DNA of 64,000 nt, from the NCBI GenBank assembly GCA_019635585.1, contig JAHBZE010000001.1, positions 1,860,001 through 1,924,000 of the forward strand, in the 5' to 3' direction. Source of the DNA: Xanthobacteraceae bacterium. Its GTDB lineage: Bacteria > Pseudomonadota > Alphaproteobacteria > Rhizobiales > Xanthobacteraceae. The position numbers were made by a program, and so were the translations under genes. Shown here in pieces: positions 36,064 to 44,839 of the stretch. Numbering within the stretch: position 1 is the stretch's first letter; every line of letters starts with the position of its first letter. Below the pieces are notes generated by a model. It did not search any database. It saw only the letters and a program-made list of their open reading frames with translations, and had not been told where the DNA came from.

Positions 36064-37680
36064 TCACGCCTGTTCGCGTAGCATCCGGCGGATAACTTTC
36101 CCCGTCGTCGTCATCGGCATTGATTCCACGAAAGCGACCTCGCGCGGATATTCGTGTGCGGCAAGTTGCGTTTTCACGAAATTCTGAATCTCGGAAGCGA
36201 GCGCGTCCGACGGCGTTTGCCCCGGCTTCAACTGAACGAAGGCTTTGACGATCTCGGTACGGATCGGGTCGGGTTTGCCGACCACGGCCGCGAGCGCGAC
36301 GGCCGGATGGCGGATCAAACAATCCTCGATCTCGCCCGGCCCGATGCGATAGCCCGCGGAGGTGATCACGTCGTCGTCGCGGCCGACGAAAAAGAAATAA
36401 CCTTCCTCGTCCTTGATGCCCTGATCGCCGGTGAGCATCCAGTCGCCGACGAATTTCTCGCGCGTCGCTTCCGGCCGCTTCCAGTATTCGAGGAACATTA
36501 CCGGGTTCGGCCGTTTCACCGCGATCTGTCCGAGTTCGCCCGGCTTGCACACCGAGCCGTCCTCGCGGATGACCGCGACGTCATGGCCGGGAATCGCCTT
36601 GCCGATGGCGCCGGGCTTCGAGACGCCCAGCATGTGGCAAGAGCCGAGTACGAGGTTGCATTCGGTCTGGCCGTAGAACTCGTTGATGACGAGACCGAAA
36701 CTTTCCTTGCCCCATTCGTAGGTTTCGGCACCGAGCGACTCGCCGCCCGAACCGAGCGTGCGCAGTTTCAGGTTGTGCCGACCGCGCGGGCTTTTTGCCG
36801 AGCGCAACATGCGCAGCGCCGTCGGCGGAATGAAGACATTGCGGATATCGTGCTTCGCCATCAGCGCATAGGCTTCTTCGGGATCGAACTTGTCGAACTT
36901 GCGCGAGACGACCGGCACGCCGTGATGGAGCGAGGGCAGGAGCACGTCGAGCAGCCCGCCGGCCCAGGCCCAGTCGGCGGGCGTCCAGAACAGGTCGCCG
37001 GCTTGCGGGAACAGATCGTGCGGCATCTCCACGCCCGGCAGGTGGCCGAGTACGACGCGATGCCCGTGCAGCGCGCCTTTCGGCTGGCCGGTGGTGCCGG
37101 AGGTGTAAATCATCAGGCCCGGATCGTCGGGCGACGTATCCGCGGGCGTGAAGGAGGGAGACGCCTTCGAGATCAGCGCGTTGAAATCCTCGACATCTTT
37201 TTCCGCGCCGTCGATGGAGATGACGAGTTTCAGTTCCGGCGCCTCATGGCGTATTTCCGCGACCTTCGCCGCACCTTGCGCGTTCGTAATCACGGCCTTC
37301 GCGCCGGAATTTTGCAGGCGATAGGAAACCGCTTCCGGGCCGAACACGATAGCGACGGGAAGCGCAACCGCACCCAACTTGTAAATCGCGGCATGCGACG
37401 CCGCGACTTCGGGCGATTGCGGCATATAGACGATCACGCGGTCGCCGCGCGCAATACCTTTGGCGCGCAGAACATTCGCGAGGCGGTTCGAGGTTTCGGA
37501 AAGCCACCTGAACGAAAAGGTCTCGCTGCGGCCGTCGGGATGAACATGAATGATCGCGGTTTGACCCGGATTGATGGCGGCCCATTTGTCGGAAATATCG
37601 ACGCCGATGTTGTAGCGGGCGGGAATCTGCCAGCGGAAATTCCGCGCAAGTTCGTCGAAATTCGTCGCGTGCGGCAGCAT
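36064..37680 (-). CDS. AMP-dependent acyl-CoA synthetase (AcsM-like medium-chain type)
   Basis: A 538-residue ligase. The P-loop is MIYTSGTTGQPKGALHGHR at about 190-208, then FWTPADWAWAGGLLDVLLPS, INEFYGQTECNLVLG, and the hinge/A8 region DVITSAGYRIGPGEIEDCL. The C-terminal TTTGKVIRR lysine is the usual acetylation/adenylation residue. The pattern matches the medium-chain/ACSM-like branch, not acetyl-CoA synthetase Acs. Substrate may be a short or medium-chain or aromatic acid. Convergent with the flippase (1 nt between stops). Confidence 0.9.
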   Translation of the reverse strand: MLPHATNFDELARNFRWQIPARYNIGVDISDKWAAINPGQTAIIHVHPDGRSETFSFRWLSETSNRLANVLRAKGIARGDRVIVYMPQSPEVAASHAAIYKLGAVALPVAIVFGPEAVSYRLQNSGAKAVITNAQGAAKVAEIRHEAPELKLVISIDGAEKDVEDFNALISKASPSFTPADTSPDDPGLMIYTSGTTGQPKGALHGHRVVLGHLPGVEMPHDLFPQAGDLFWTPADWAWAGGLLDVLLPSLHHGVPVVSRKFDKFDPEEAYALMAKHDIRNVFIPPTALRMLRSAKSPRGRHNLKLRTLGSGGESLGAETYEWGKESFGLVINEFYGQTECNLVLGSCHMLGVSKPGAIGKAIPGHDVAVIREDGSVCKPGELGQIAVKRPNPVMFLEYWKRPEATREKFVGDWMLTGDQGIKDEEGYFFFVGRDDDVITSAGYRIGPGEIEDCLIRHPAVALAAVVGKPDPIRTEIVKAFVQLKPGQTPSDALASEIQNFVKTQLAAHEYPREVAFVESMPMTTTGKVIRRMLREQA

Positions 37681-37719
37681 CTGCTTCTCCGGTCGTCAGG
37701 GCCGGGGAGCGTTGTAGCG

Positions 37720-38244
37720 CTACTTGTCGGGTTCCGCGAGCACGAGCGCCCAGAATACCTTGTACTTGGAGTTCGGCGCATAAGCGGTCGCGATACCGAA
37801 TTTGGTTGCGCCGGACAGCAGCATGTTCTTGTTGTGCGAGGGCGAGTCGCGCCAGCCGGAGAAGGCTTCGGCAAGCGTATGATAGCCCGCGCCGACATTC
37901 TCGGCCGCGGTCTTCGCATCGAAGCCGGACGCCTTCAGGCGCTTGGTGAAACTCTTGCCGCCCGGATCGTGCGTCACCTGATTGCGCTGGGCCATGGCTT
38001 TCGCCTGCGCTTCCGCCATCTCGACCAGACGCACGTCGATCTCAAGCCGCGGCAAGCCGTTCTTCTGGCGATAGTCGGAGAGCAGCGAGGCGGCCGCGGC
38101 GACGTTCACCTGCGCTTCGGCGCGCGCGAGATCGTCGTAAAACGCAGGCTGTTGCGGCACCGGAGTCGTGGTGGCGCAACCGGCGAGTGCGACGATGCCG
38201 AGTAGGGTGCAGATATCCATGAATCCCCGACGCATGATTCGCAT
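37720..38244 (-). CDS. CAP-domain (SCP-like) lipoprotein
   Basis: A 174-residue protein whose signal sequence ends in the lipobox ALAGC (Cys about 23), followed by a CAP domain: LLSDYRQKNGLPRLEID, NQVTHDPGGKSF with the conserved His, AENVGAGYHTLAEAFSGWRDSPSHNKNML (two contiguous motifs at about 113-141) with the second His, and a terminal YKVFWALVLAEP. CAP proteins of bacteria are extracytoplasmic with no agreed activity. It follows the MscS gene (17 nt) on the same strand. Confidence 0.9.
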   Translation of the reverse strand: MRIMRRGFMDICTLLGIVALAGCATTTPVPQQPAFYDDLARAEAQVNVAAAASLLSDYRQKNGLPRLEIDVRLVEMAEAQAKAMAQRNQVTHDPGGKSFTKRLKASGFDAKTAAENVGAGYHTLAEAFSGWRDSPSHNKNMLLSGATKFGIATAYAPNSKYKVFWALVLAEPDK

Positions 38245-38261
38245 TAGCTAGCCCGAACAGT

Positions 38262-40697
38262 TTAACGCTTGCTTGCCGGAACTTCAGGCGCCGCTTTCGG
38301 CCCATCCGGCGTCTCGTTCGGCGAGCGGGAGTCCGGAACCTTGTCTTCTTCGTCTTCCGGCGCGACCGGCTCGGCCGCCGCCTTGCGGATGCCGACGCGG
38401 CGGAAAGCCCGCAGGATTGCGAAGTTGAGCTCGCTCTTGGTTTGGGTCGCGATCGTCGCGCTCCGGATCAGGCAGCGCAGCTCGAATCCGAGATTGTCGC
38501 CGTCGATGTTGAGCAGCATCACTTTCGGCTCGGGATTTTTGACGACGTTCTTATTCTCCTGCGCGACATGCAGGAGAATGTCCTGCACGACGTCGACGTC
38601 GGTGGTCGCCGGAACGCTCACCGGGATCTTGATGCGCGAGGGCGTATTCTGGTGCGTCCAGTTGGTGACGGCGCCGGTGATCAGCTCGGTATTCGGAATG
38701 ATCAGGGTCGCGCGGTCGAAGGTTTCGACTTCGGTTGAGCGCACGCTGATCTTGCGGATATAGCCGTCGTTGCCCTTCACGTTGATGAGGTCGCCGACCT
38801 TCACCGGGCGCTCGGTCAAGAGAATCAGCCCCGAGACGAAATTCGATACGATCGCTTGCAGGCCGAAGCCGATGCCGACCGAGAGCGCGCCAGCGACCAG
38901 CGCAATGTTTTCGAGGTTCAGGCCGAGGCGCGCGAGTGCCAGGGAAATCGCGGCGATCACACCGAGATAGCCCGCAATCGTCGCGATCGAATTCTTGAGG
39001 CTCGTGTCGAGTGAAGTGCGCGGCAACACCGTGTTCGCGAGCCAGCGCTGCAACACGCGCGAGATGTAGACGCCGACCAGCAAGACTCCGATTGCCGCGG
39101 CGATGTCGTAGAGCGAAATGCGGAGCTTGCCGAATTCGATGCCGAGCGAGGCACGATCGAAACTCGAGGCGAGATCGGTGAGCGAGGTGCCCCAGTTGCC
39201 GACGATGAGGAAGATCGCAACCACGAACACGAGCACGCGCGCGACGCCGGCGAACAGCGCCGCGGCAAGTTCGAGGCTCTGCGTCCGGATACCGAGCGTG
39301 GAAGCAAAGCTGCGGCCACGCGGCGTGTGCGCCTTCAGTCCTTCATCGAAATAGGCATTGATCAGCGAAAGCAGGACATAAGCTGCTGCGATCACGATCG
39401 CGGCGTGAACAAGGCGGCTCGTCAGGAATGAGGCGAGCCAGATATAGCCCGTGATCACGCTGCCGAGGATCACCGCCGCCACGATCCAAAGCACGAAGCG
39501 GAGCCAGTTCGGCGCCGGATCTTCCTTGCCTTCCTCGACGGCGGCCCGCGTCTTCAAAAGCGCGCGGACGACGATGATCGCAATCAGGCCCGCCATCAGT
39601 GCGCTGGTCGCGGTCAGCATGACGCGCGGCGCGCCGAGGCCGCGATGCAGGATGTTCAGCGTCGCGCCGGTCGCGGCGATCAAAAGGCCGTAGGTCGAAT
39701 AATTGTAAAAGCGCGCCGCCGCCTGATCGCTGAGATTCAGAACGCGGTGCGGAAGATCGTTGGGACGCAGCAGCGCGCCGGCAAGCGCACGGCCTGCGGA
39801 ATACAGCGTGACGGCGGCAAGGATGCCGATTGCCGACTGATGCGCGCTCTCGATCAGGAAATCGAAGGAGGAAAGAATTTCGATGACTGCGTAAACCGCA
39901 AGCGGAAGGGCGACGGCGCTGAGAATCGAATCGCGGAGCGCCGCCTTCGCGCGGCGCAGCCGTGGTAAGCGTGCGTCTTTCGGATAGTCGCCGTTATAGG
40001 TGAAGTAGCGCGCGAGCCAGCGCTGCGCGAGAAAGATTCCGAGCACCGCGCCTAGGCACATCAGCACCGCCACGAGTGCGCTTTGCAAGCCGCCTGCGAA
40101 TTGGGAAACCGTGTTGAACCACTCGGTGGAATATTTCGCTGCCGCCTGCATTTCTGCGGGGACGGCCTTTGCCGCGCCGATCCAGAGCTTCGGATCGAAG
40201 ATGCTCATGGTGCGCTCGAAAAGCCGGCCGGCGAGCCGCGTGCGGCGGATGTCTTCGATACGAGTCGCAAGCTGGTCGCCGCGCAGCGAAAGTACACGCG
40301 CTTGTTTCAGGAGGCCGTCGATTTCGCTCTGCTGCGCGTTGAGTTGCTTGCGCTGATCGGCGATGCCTTGCGCTTCGGGCGCGGCGTCCTTCGCCGGCGG
40401 CGGCCCCATCGTTTTCTGCTGGGTCTCGATGTCCGCGAGCCGGGGCTCGAGCTTCTCGACGATGTCCCGCAATTCGTTGCGCAGTGGCTCGATCGCGTCG
40501 CGCAGCTGCGTCAGTTCCGAGCGGCGGCTGTCGGACTTCACGCCGCTTTCGATGTATTCGAATACCGAGCCGATCGTTTCCAGCCGCACCCGGATTTCGG
40601 CATTGCTCTGCTGCTGCGGTTGGGCAGCCGCGGGCTGCGCGAGCAGGGCGATGACGCCAAGGAGTGCGAAGAAGAGCGTGCGAAGGTTCGGGATCAT
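38262..40697 (-). CDS. Large mechanosensitive channel of the MscS superfamily (DUF3772-containing)
   Basis: An 811-residue protein with a signal peptide (residues 1-25), a periplasmic coiled-coil domain (about 30-200) including the DUF3772 region, about ten TM helices, and the MscS pore/beta domain. The pore helix and following beta domain contain LVAGALSVGIGFGLQAIVSN, SGLILLTERPVKVGDLI and IPNTELITGAVTNWTH. An acidic, proline-rich tail ends the protein. The size resembles the MscK/YbdG-like long MscS forms, which open under hypo-osmotic stress. Cotranscription with the CAP lipoprotein is likely. Confidence 0.92.
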   Translation of the reverse strand: MIPNLRTLFFALLGVIALLAQPAAAQPQQQSNAEIRVRLETIGSVFEYIESGVKSDSRRSELTQLRDAIEPLRNELRDIVEKLEPRLADIETQQKTMGPPPAKDAAPEAQGIADQRKQLNAQQSEIDGLLKQARVLSLRGDQLATRIEDIRRTRLAGRLFERTMSIFDPKLWIGAAKAVPAEMQAAAKYSTEWFNTVSQFAGGLQSALVAVLMCLGAVLGIFLAQRWLARYFTYNGDYPKDARLPRLRRAKAALRDSILSAVALPLAVYAVIEILSSFDFLIESAHQSAIGILAAVTLYSAGRALAGALLRPNDLPHRVLNLSDQAAARFYNYSTYGLLIAATGATLNILHRGLGAPRVMLTATSALMAGLIAIIVVRALLKTRAAVEEGKEDPAPNWLRFVLWIVAAVILGSVITGYIWLASFLTSRLVHAAIVIAAAYVLLSLINAYFDEGLKAHTPRGRSFASTLGIRTQSLELAAALFAGVARVLVFVVAIFLIVGNWGTSLTDLASSFDRASLGIEFGKLRISLYDIAAAIGVLLVGVYISRVLQRWLANTVLPRTSLDTSLKNSIATIAGYLGVIAAISLALARLGLNLENIALVAGALSVGIGFGLQAIVSNFVSGLILLTERPVKVGDLINVKGNDGYIRKISVRSTEVETFDRATLIIPNTELITGAVTNWTHQNTPSRIKIPVSVPATTDVDVVQDILLHVAQENKNVVKNPEPKVMLLNIDGDNLGFELRCLIRSATIATQTKSELNFAILRAFRRVGIRKAAAEPVAPEDEEDKVPDSRSPNETPDGPKAAPEVPASKR

Positions 40698-40769
40698 TAC
40701 GTTGCCGCGGGCAATTTCGGGGAAGTTCGGGCGATAGCCATGAACAATGGATGTGGCCGGAATAGGAAC

Positions 40770-40846
40770 TGGCGGTCCCGGCAGGAATCGAACCTGCGAC
40801 CTTCGGTTTAGGAAACCGCTGCTCTATCCGGCTGAGCTACGGGACC
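40770..40846 (-). tRNA. tRNA-Arg (anticodon CCU)
   Basis: A 77-nt tRNA on the minus strand with acceptor stem GGTCCCG/CGGGACC, encoded CCA end, D-arm AGCTC-GAGC, anticodon loop TTCCTAA (CCU, reading AGG) and T-arm GCAGG-TTCGAATCCTGC. It lies 72 nt from the start of the MscS gene on the same strand. Confidence 0.97.
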
Positions 40847-40919
40847 GGCTGCGGTCAGGGTCTAACACAAGGGTCCGGGGCTTTGCAGCATGGCCTTCAC
40901 CCTTTGCGGCTAAGCGACA

Positions 40920-41744
40920 ATGCCGCAGAATCGGCCCATGGTCTCGCGCATCAAGCCTGCGTTGGTGGGCATTCTGTTCTTCGGCGGCGTGCTTGCGGCG
41001 TCCGCGCAGGAACAGGCCGCGTGCGGTGGCAAGCCGTATCCGGTGCGCATCGCAGAGGCGCTCGACGGCCATTCGCTGCGGCTCGCCGATGGCCGCGTCG
41101 TGCGAATCGCGAACCTGATCGCGCCTTTGGGAATTGATGGCGACAGCAAGGCCCTGGCTCGCGCGAGAGCCGCGCTCGGCGAAATCGTGAACGGCAAGGA
41201 CGCAATGCTGTTTCTCGAATCGGAATCGGCCGACCGCTACGGCAGATTGTCGGCGCAGGCGATCCGCGTCGAAGGCAAGCTCTGGCTGGAAGCGCATCTC
41301 GTGGAGCAAGGGATTGCACGTGTCTACTTCGTCACAAACGCCGAATGCGCCAAGGCGCTCCTGCAGCACGAAGCGAACGCGCGGATCGCGAAGGCCGGAC
41401 TTTGGGCCGAATCGAAATTCGCGGTGTTCGATGCGGAAGCAGTCGATGCCCTGCTCGCCGCCGAGGGCCGCTTCGTCGTGGTCGAAGGGACGGTCCGGCA
41501 TGTGGGCGAGGCGAGACGGCGGCTCTATCTCGATTTTGGGCGGCGCTTCACGAAAGATTTTACCATTATCTTGCCTGATAACGTCCGGAAAACGCTTGCC
41601 GCCGCCGGTTCCGACCCCAAAAGCTGGCGCGGAAAGCGTATCCGCGTTAGAGGTATCTTGTTCTCCTGGGGCGGCCCTGCCATCGAATTGAATCAGGCGC
41701 AGGCTATCGAACTCTTGGATCGCGACATCCCGAAGAGCGAATGA
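40920..41744 (+). CDS. Secreted thermonuclease-family (SNase-like) protein
   Basis: A 274-residue protein with a signal peptide ending near ASAQEQ (about residue 30), or about 24 if the start is ATG 40938. An SNase-like OB domain follows: PYPVRIAEALDGHSLRLADG, RIANLIAP and ESADRYGRLSAQAI. The staphylococcal-nuclease D-x-D/R...E...R set is only partly visible (DRYGR is present), so catalytic ability is uncertain. A second domain of about 100 residues follows. The gene overlaps the M48 lipoprotein gene by 4 nt (ATGA). Confidence 0.82.
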   Translation: MPQNRPMVSRIKPALVGILFFGGVLAASAQEQAACGGKPYPVRIAEALDGHSLRLADGRVVRIANLIAPLGIDGDSKALARARAALGEIVNGKDAMLFLESESADRYGRLSAQAIRVEGKLWLEAHLVEQGIARVYFVTNAECAKALLQHEANARIAKAGLWAESKFAVFDAEAVDALLAAEGRFVVVEGTVRHVGEARRRLYLDFGRRFTKDFTIILPDNVRKTLAAAGSDPKSWRGKRIRVRGILFSWGGPAIELNQAQAIELLDRDIPKSE

Positions 41745-43222
41745 TGGAAAGGCTTGCGCGATTGTTGAAGCGATTCCGCGCCGTTTTCGGCGGCGCTCTG
41801 CTTTCGCTTGCGCTTGCATCCTGTTCGACCCTCAATCTCGACCAGATCGGTTGGAGCACGATCGCGCCGCGGGAGCAGGACGCGGTCGCAGAATCGCTGC
41901 CGCCTGCGCAGCGCAAAGAGCATGAGCGGCTGGTCTCGACTTATGGTGGCGTCTATCGCGCGCCGGAATTGCAGGCGCTGATCGAAGAGACAATCACCCG
42001 TCTGGGTGCGGCGTCCGAGAAGCCGGAACTGAAATACCGCGTGACCATTCTCAACTCGCCCGCGATCAACGCCTTCGCGTTGCCGGGCGGTTCGCTCTAC
42101 GTCACGCGTGGATTGATTTCTCTCGCCAATGATACCGCCGAGCTTTCCTCCGTGCTATCGCACGAAATGGCGCATGTCGTGGCGCGGCACGCCGCGATCC
42201 GCGAGGAGCAGATCCGCGCGGCGGTGCTGAACAGCCGCGCGATCTCCGACACGCTCAGCGACCCGCAGCTCGGCGCGCTGGCGCTTGCGCGTTCACAGCT
42301 TTCTATCGCCAAGTTCTCGCGTGGGCAGGAGCTGGAAGCGGACGCGGTTGGCGTCGGGATTGCCGCGCGCGCGGGCTACGATCCGTTCGGCGCGTCGCGC
42401 TTTCTCACCTCGATGGGCCGTTTCGCACAGCTGCGCGCGACTTCACTCGGTGCTGGTCAGTCGAAGGATCTCGACTTTCTTTCGAGCCATCCCTCAACCC
42501 CGGAACGCATTTCGATCGCGGTGGCGAACGCCAAGCAGTTCGCCAACCCGAAGGCGATCGAGCGCGACCGCGAGATTTTCCTGAAAGCGCTCGATGGCGT
42601 CGTGTTCGGCGACGACCCCAAGGAAGGCTTCGTGCGTGGACGCAATTTCCTGCATCCCAATCTCGGGATCGCCTTCACTGCGCCGGAAAGCTTCACGCTC
42701 GAAAATACGCCGCAGGCGGTATTGGGCGCGACGCCGAACGGTAAGGAGGCGCTGCGTCTGGACGCCATCAAGGCGAATGAGTCGCAGACGCTTGCCGAAT
42801 ATATTTCTAACGGCTGGGTCGAAGGCATCGACACAGGTTCGATCGAGCAGCTTCAGATCAACGGCTTCGATGCGGTCACCGCGACCGCACGCGGAGAGCA
42901 GTGGTCGTTCCGGCTTTATGCGATCCGTCTCGGTGGCAGCGTTTATCGGCTTGCGTTCGCGGCGCGCGATCTGACCCCGCAACTCGAATCGGCTTTCCGG
43001 CAGGCGGCGATGACTTTCCGCCGCGTGCCGCCGGAAGAAGCACAGGCGATCAAGCCGCTCCGGATCCGGATTTATCGCGTTGTGCACGGCGATACGCCGG
43101 AGAAGCTCGCGGCCCGGATGGCTTATGAAGACCGCCCGCTCGAGCGCTTCCTCGTCATCAATGGCATGCAGCGTGGTGCGAAGCTGACGCCCGGCGATTA
43201 CGTGAAGCTGATTGCCGAGTAG
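41741..43222 (+). CDS. M48-family metalloprotease lipoprotein (BepA-like) with C-terminal LysM-type domain
   Basis: A 493-residue lipoprotein: lipobox LALASC (Cys28), zinc site HEMAH at 141-145, and third ligand in GQELEADAVGVG near 205. The fold matches BepA/YfgC-type periplasmic proteases that act in outer-membrane protein quality control. The C-terminus IYRVVHGDTPEKLAARM with MQRGAKLTPGDYVKLI resembles a LysM module, as in many alphaproteobacterial versions. Followed by a strong terminator at 43232. Likely cotranscribed with the nuclease gene. Confidence 0.9.
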   Translation: MMERLARLLKRFRAVFGGALLSLALASCSTLNLDQIGWSTIAPREQDAVAESLPPAQRKEHERLVSTYGGVYRAPELQALIEETITRLGAASEKPELKYRVTILNSPAINAFALPGGSLYVTRGLISLANDTAELSSVLSHEMAHVVARHAAIREEQIRAAVLNSRAISDTLSDPQLGALALARSQLSIAKFSRGQELEADAVGVGIAARAGYDPFGASRFLTSMGRFAQLRATSLGAGQSKDLDFLSSHPSTPERISIAVANAKQFANPKAIERDREIFLKALDGVVFGDDPKEGFVRGRNFLHPNLGIAFTAPESFTLENTPQAVLGATPNGKEALRLDAIKANESQTLAEYISNGWVEGIDTGSIEQLQINGFDAVTATARGEQWSFRLYAIRLGGSVYRLAFAARDLTPQLESAFRQAAMTFRRVPPEEAQAIKPLRIRIYRVVHGDTPEKLAARMAYEDRPLERFLVINGMQRGAKLTPGDYVKLIAE

Positions 43223-43231
43223 GCAAAAGAA

Positions 43232-43260
43232 AAAGGCCCGGAGCGATCCGGGCCTTTCTC
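43232..43260. terminator. Bidirectional intrinsic terminator with GNRA tetraloop
   Basis: A perfect 11-bp stem (43232-43242 with 43247-43257) is closed by a GCGA tetraloop. It sits between the convergent M48 and carD genes, with an A-run on the left and TTTCTC on the right. Confidence 0.9.
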
Positions 43261-43282
43261 AATTTCATTCTTCCGAATTCTT

Positions 43283-43849
43283 TCAGGCGGCGGCTTCCTG
43301 CTCGTCGCCTTCGGTTTTCGCCTTGTTGCGGGTCGGCGCTTTCATAAGCTGGGTCTCGATCAGCTTCGCGGCTTCGGTTTCGGTGATGTCTTCCACCGCC
43401 GAAAGTTCGCGGACCATGCGGTCGAGGGCCGCTTCGTAAAGCTGGCGTTCCGAATAAGACTGCTCTGGCTGGCTCTCCGAGCGGAACAGGTCGCGTACCA
43501 CTTCCGCGATCTGAATGAGATCGCCTGAATTGATCTTCGCTTCGTATTCTTGCGCACGGCGCGACCACATGGTGCGCTTGATGCGGGCGCGGCCTTTGAG
43601 CGTTTCCAGCGCCTTCTTGACGACGTCCGGCCCCGCGAGCTTGCGCATGCCGACTGACGCCACTTTCGACGTGGGGACGCGCAGCGTCATCTTGTCCTTT
43701 GCGAAGGAGATGACGAAAAGCTCGAGCTTGTAGCCCGCGACTTCCTGTTCCTCGATGCGAACGATCTGCCCGACGCCGTGAGCCGGATACACGATGTGCT
43801 CGTTGGTCTTGAAACCTTGGCGGGTCTGGGTTTTCTTCGGGGTGGTCAT
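43283..43849 (-). CDS. carD: CarD-family transcription regulator
   Basis: A 188-residue protein: N-terminal RNA-polymerase-interaction domain (EHIVYPAHGVGQIVRIEEQE, about 18-37), central VPTSKVASVGMRKLAGPDVV, then a helical DNA-binding domain (IKRTMWSRRAQEYEAKINSG) and an acid/polar end. CarD binds RNA polymerase at promoters and stabilises open complexes, with a large effect on rRNA transcription. Last in the minus-strand series helicase, S4, fdxA, carD. The 292-bp gap before it (43850-44141) has a GC-rich imperfect hairpin around 44010-44035, likely its promoter region, and no gene I can support. Confidence 0.93.
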   Translation of the reverse strand: MTTPKKTQTRQGFKTNEHIVYPAHGVGQIVRIEEQEVAGYKLELFVISFAKDKMTLRVPTSKVASVGMRKLAGPDVVKKALETLKGRARIKRTMWSRRAQEYEAKINSGDLIQIAEVVRDLFRSESQPEQSYSERQLYEAALDRMVRELSAVEDITETEAAKLIETQLMKAPTRNKAKTEGDEQEAAA

Positions 43850-44141
43850 TCTGGCTTCTGCTCCTGTGCCGGCATACCGGCCTTACGCGACTGAAGTTCC
43901 GTCAGACGCCAGTTGAATCCTCGCAGCGATACTACTTCCGCGCGCCCCACGTAGGGTAAGGCGTGTGAAACAGGCTCTCAGCTTGGATTCTAGGTCGGGC
44001 GGCTCCTCGGAGCGCCCTACATCTTGCGATCAGAACGGGCGACTGTGGGAAATATAGCACATTTTCCCAAAAAATCAACGGTTTGCCGCGCTGCGGCCAG
44101 ATCACGGCGACCGGCATGGTTACCGGGCCGGAAGCCCGCTC

Positions 44142-44477
44142 CTAGTCGCCTTCGCCGGGCTTGTCGGAGAAATACTGCTCCTTGCCCTCGACCCCGTCCC
44201 ACTCCTTGGCGTCGTCCGGCGGGTCGCGCTTGATCGTGATGTTCGGCCACTGCTTCGCGTATTCGGCGTTGAGTGCGATCCACTTTTCCAGCCCCGGCAC
44301 GGTGTCGGGCTTGATCGCCTCGGCCGGGCATTCCGGCTCGCAGACGCCGCAATCGATGCATTCGTCCGGATGGATGACGAGCATGTTCTCGCCTTCGTAG
44401 AAGCAGTCCACCGGACAGACCTCCACGCAGTCCATGTATTTGCAGCGAATGCACTTGTCGTTGACGACGTAGGTCAT
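44142..44477 (-). CDS. fdxA: Ferredoxin FdxA ([3Fe-4S][4Fe-4S] type)
   Basis: A 111-residue ferredoxin. Cysteines at 9, 12, 17, 21 and 25 ([17 protein letters not shown]) and 40, 43, 46 and 50 ([11 protein letters not shown]) match the 7Fe ferredoxin layout, with the FdxA C-terminal extension to about 110 residues. It is a small electron carrier. It lies 71 nt after the S4 gene and 292 bp before carD. Confidence 0.95.
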   Translation of the reverse strand: MTYVVNDKCIRCKYMDCVEVCPVDCFYEGENMLVIHPDECIDCGVCEPECPAEAIKPDTVPGLEKWIALNAEYAKQWPNITIKRDPPDDAKEWDGVEGKEQYFSDKPGEGD

Positions 44478-44548
44478 CGGAAACCCGGTTCTTCGCGGGG
44501 AGCGGACTAGCGCAGGCTCCCACCTTTGCCAAGCGCGCGGCTGCGAGG

Positions 44549-44839
44549 TCAGCCTTGCGCGCTTACGCTCTCATATGTGTCCCGGGCGGCGTTTGCGTCA
44601 GCGCGGCGCGGCAATATGCCCGTTACTTTCAACACGCGGACCCGCGCGGGCAGCGCGATCGTCAGCACGTCGCCGGGTTTCACGGCGTGCGCGGGCTGTT
44701 CCGCGCGCGTGCCGTTGATGCGAACATAGCCTTCGCTGACGAGGCCCGCTGCGATGCTCCGGGTCTTCACGATCCGGGCGTGCCAGATCCAGCGGTCGAG
44801 GCGCTGGGACGCAATGGAAGCGCGGGTTGCGCCGCTCAA
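44549..44839 (-). CDS. S4-domain RNA-binding protein (Hsp15-like)
   Basis: A 96-residue protein with an S4 domain: [31 protein letters not shown] and [20 protein letters not shown]. This is the Hsp15/YbcJ-like layout, whose E. coli member recycles 50S subunits with tRNA-bound nascent chains. TTG 44839 overlaps the helicase stop (TTGA), with AAGGA at about 5 nt upstream. The open frame continues far upstream through the helicase gene but is not coding there. Confidence 0.87.
   Translation of the reverse strand: MSGATRASIASQRLDRWIWHARIVKTRSIAAGLVSEGYVRINGTRAEQPAHAVKPGDVLTIALPARVRVLKVTGILPRRADANAARDTYESVSAQG

Noticed and set aside
40770-40846. tRNA-Arg as the attachment site of an integrated element
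   Set aside because: No repeated tRNA 3' end or integrase was seen downstream; the flanking genes look native.
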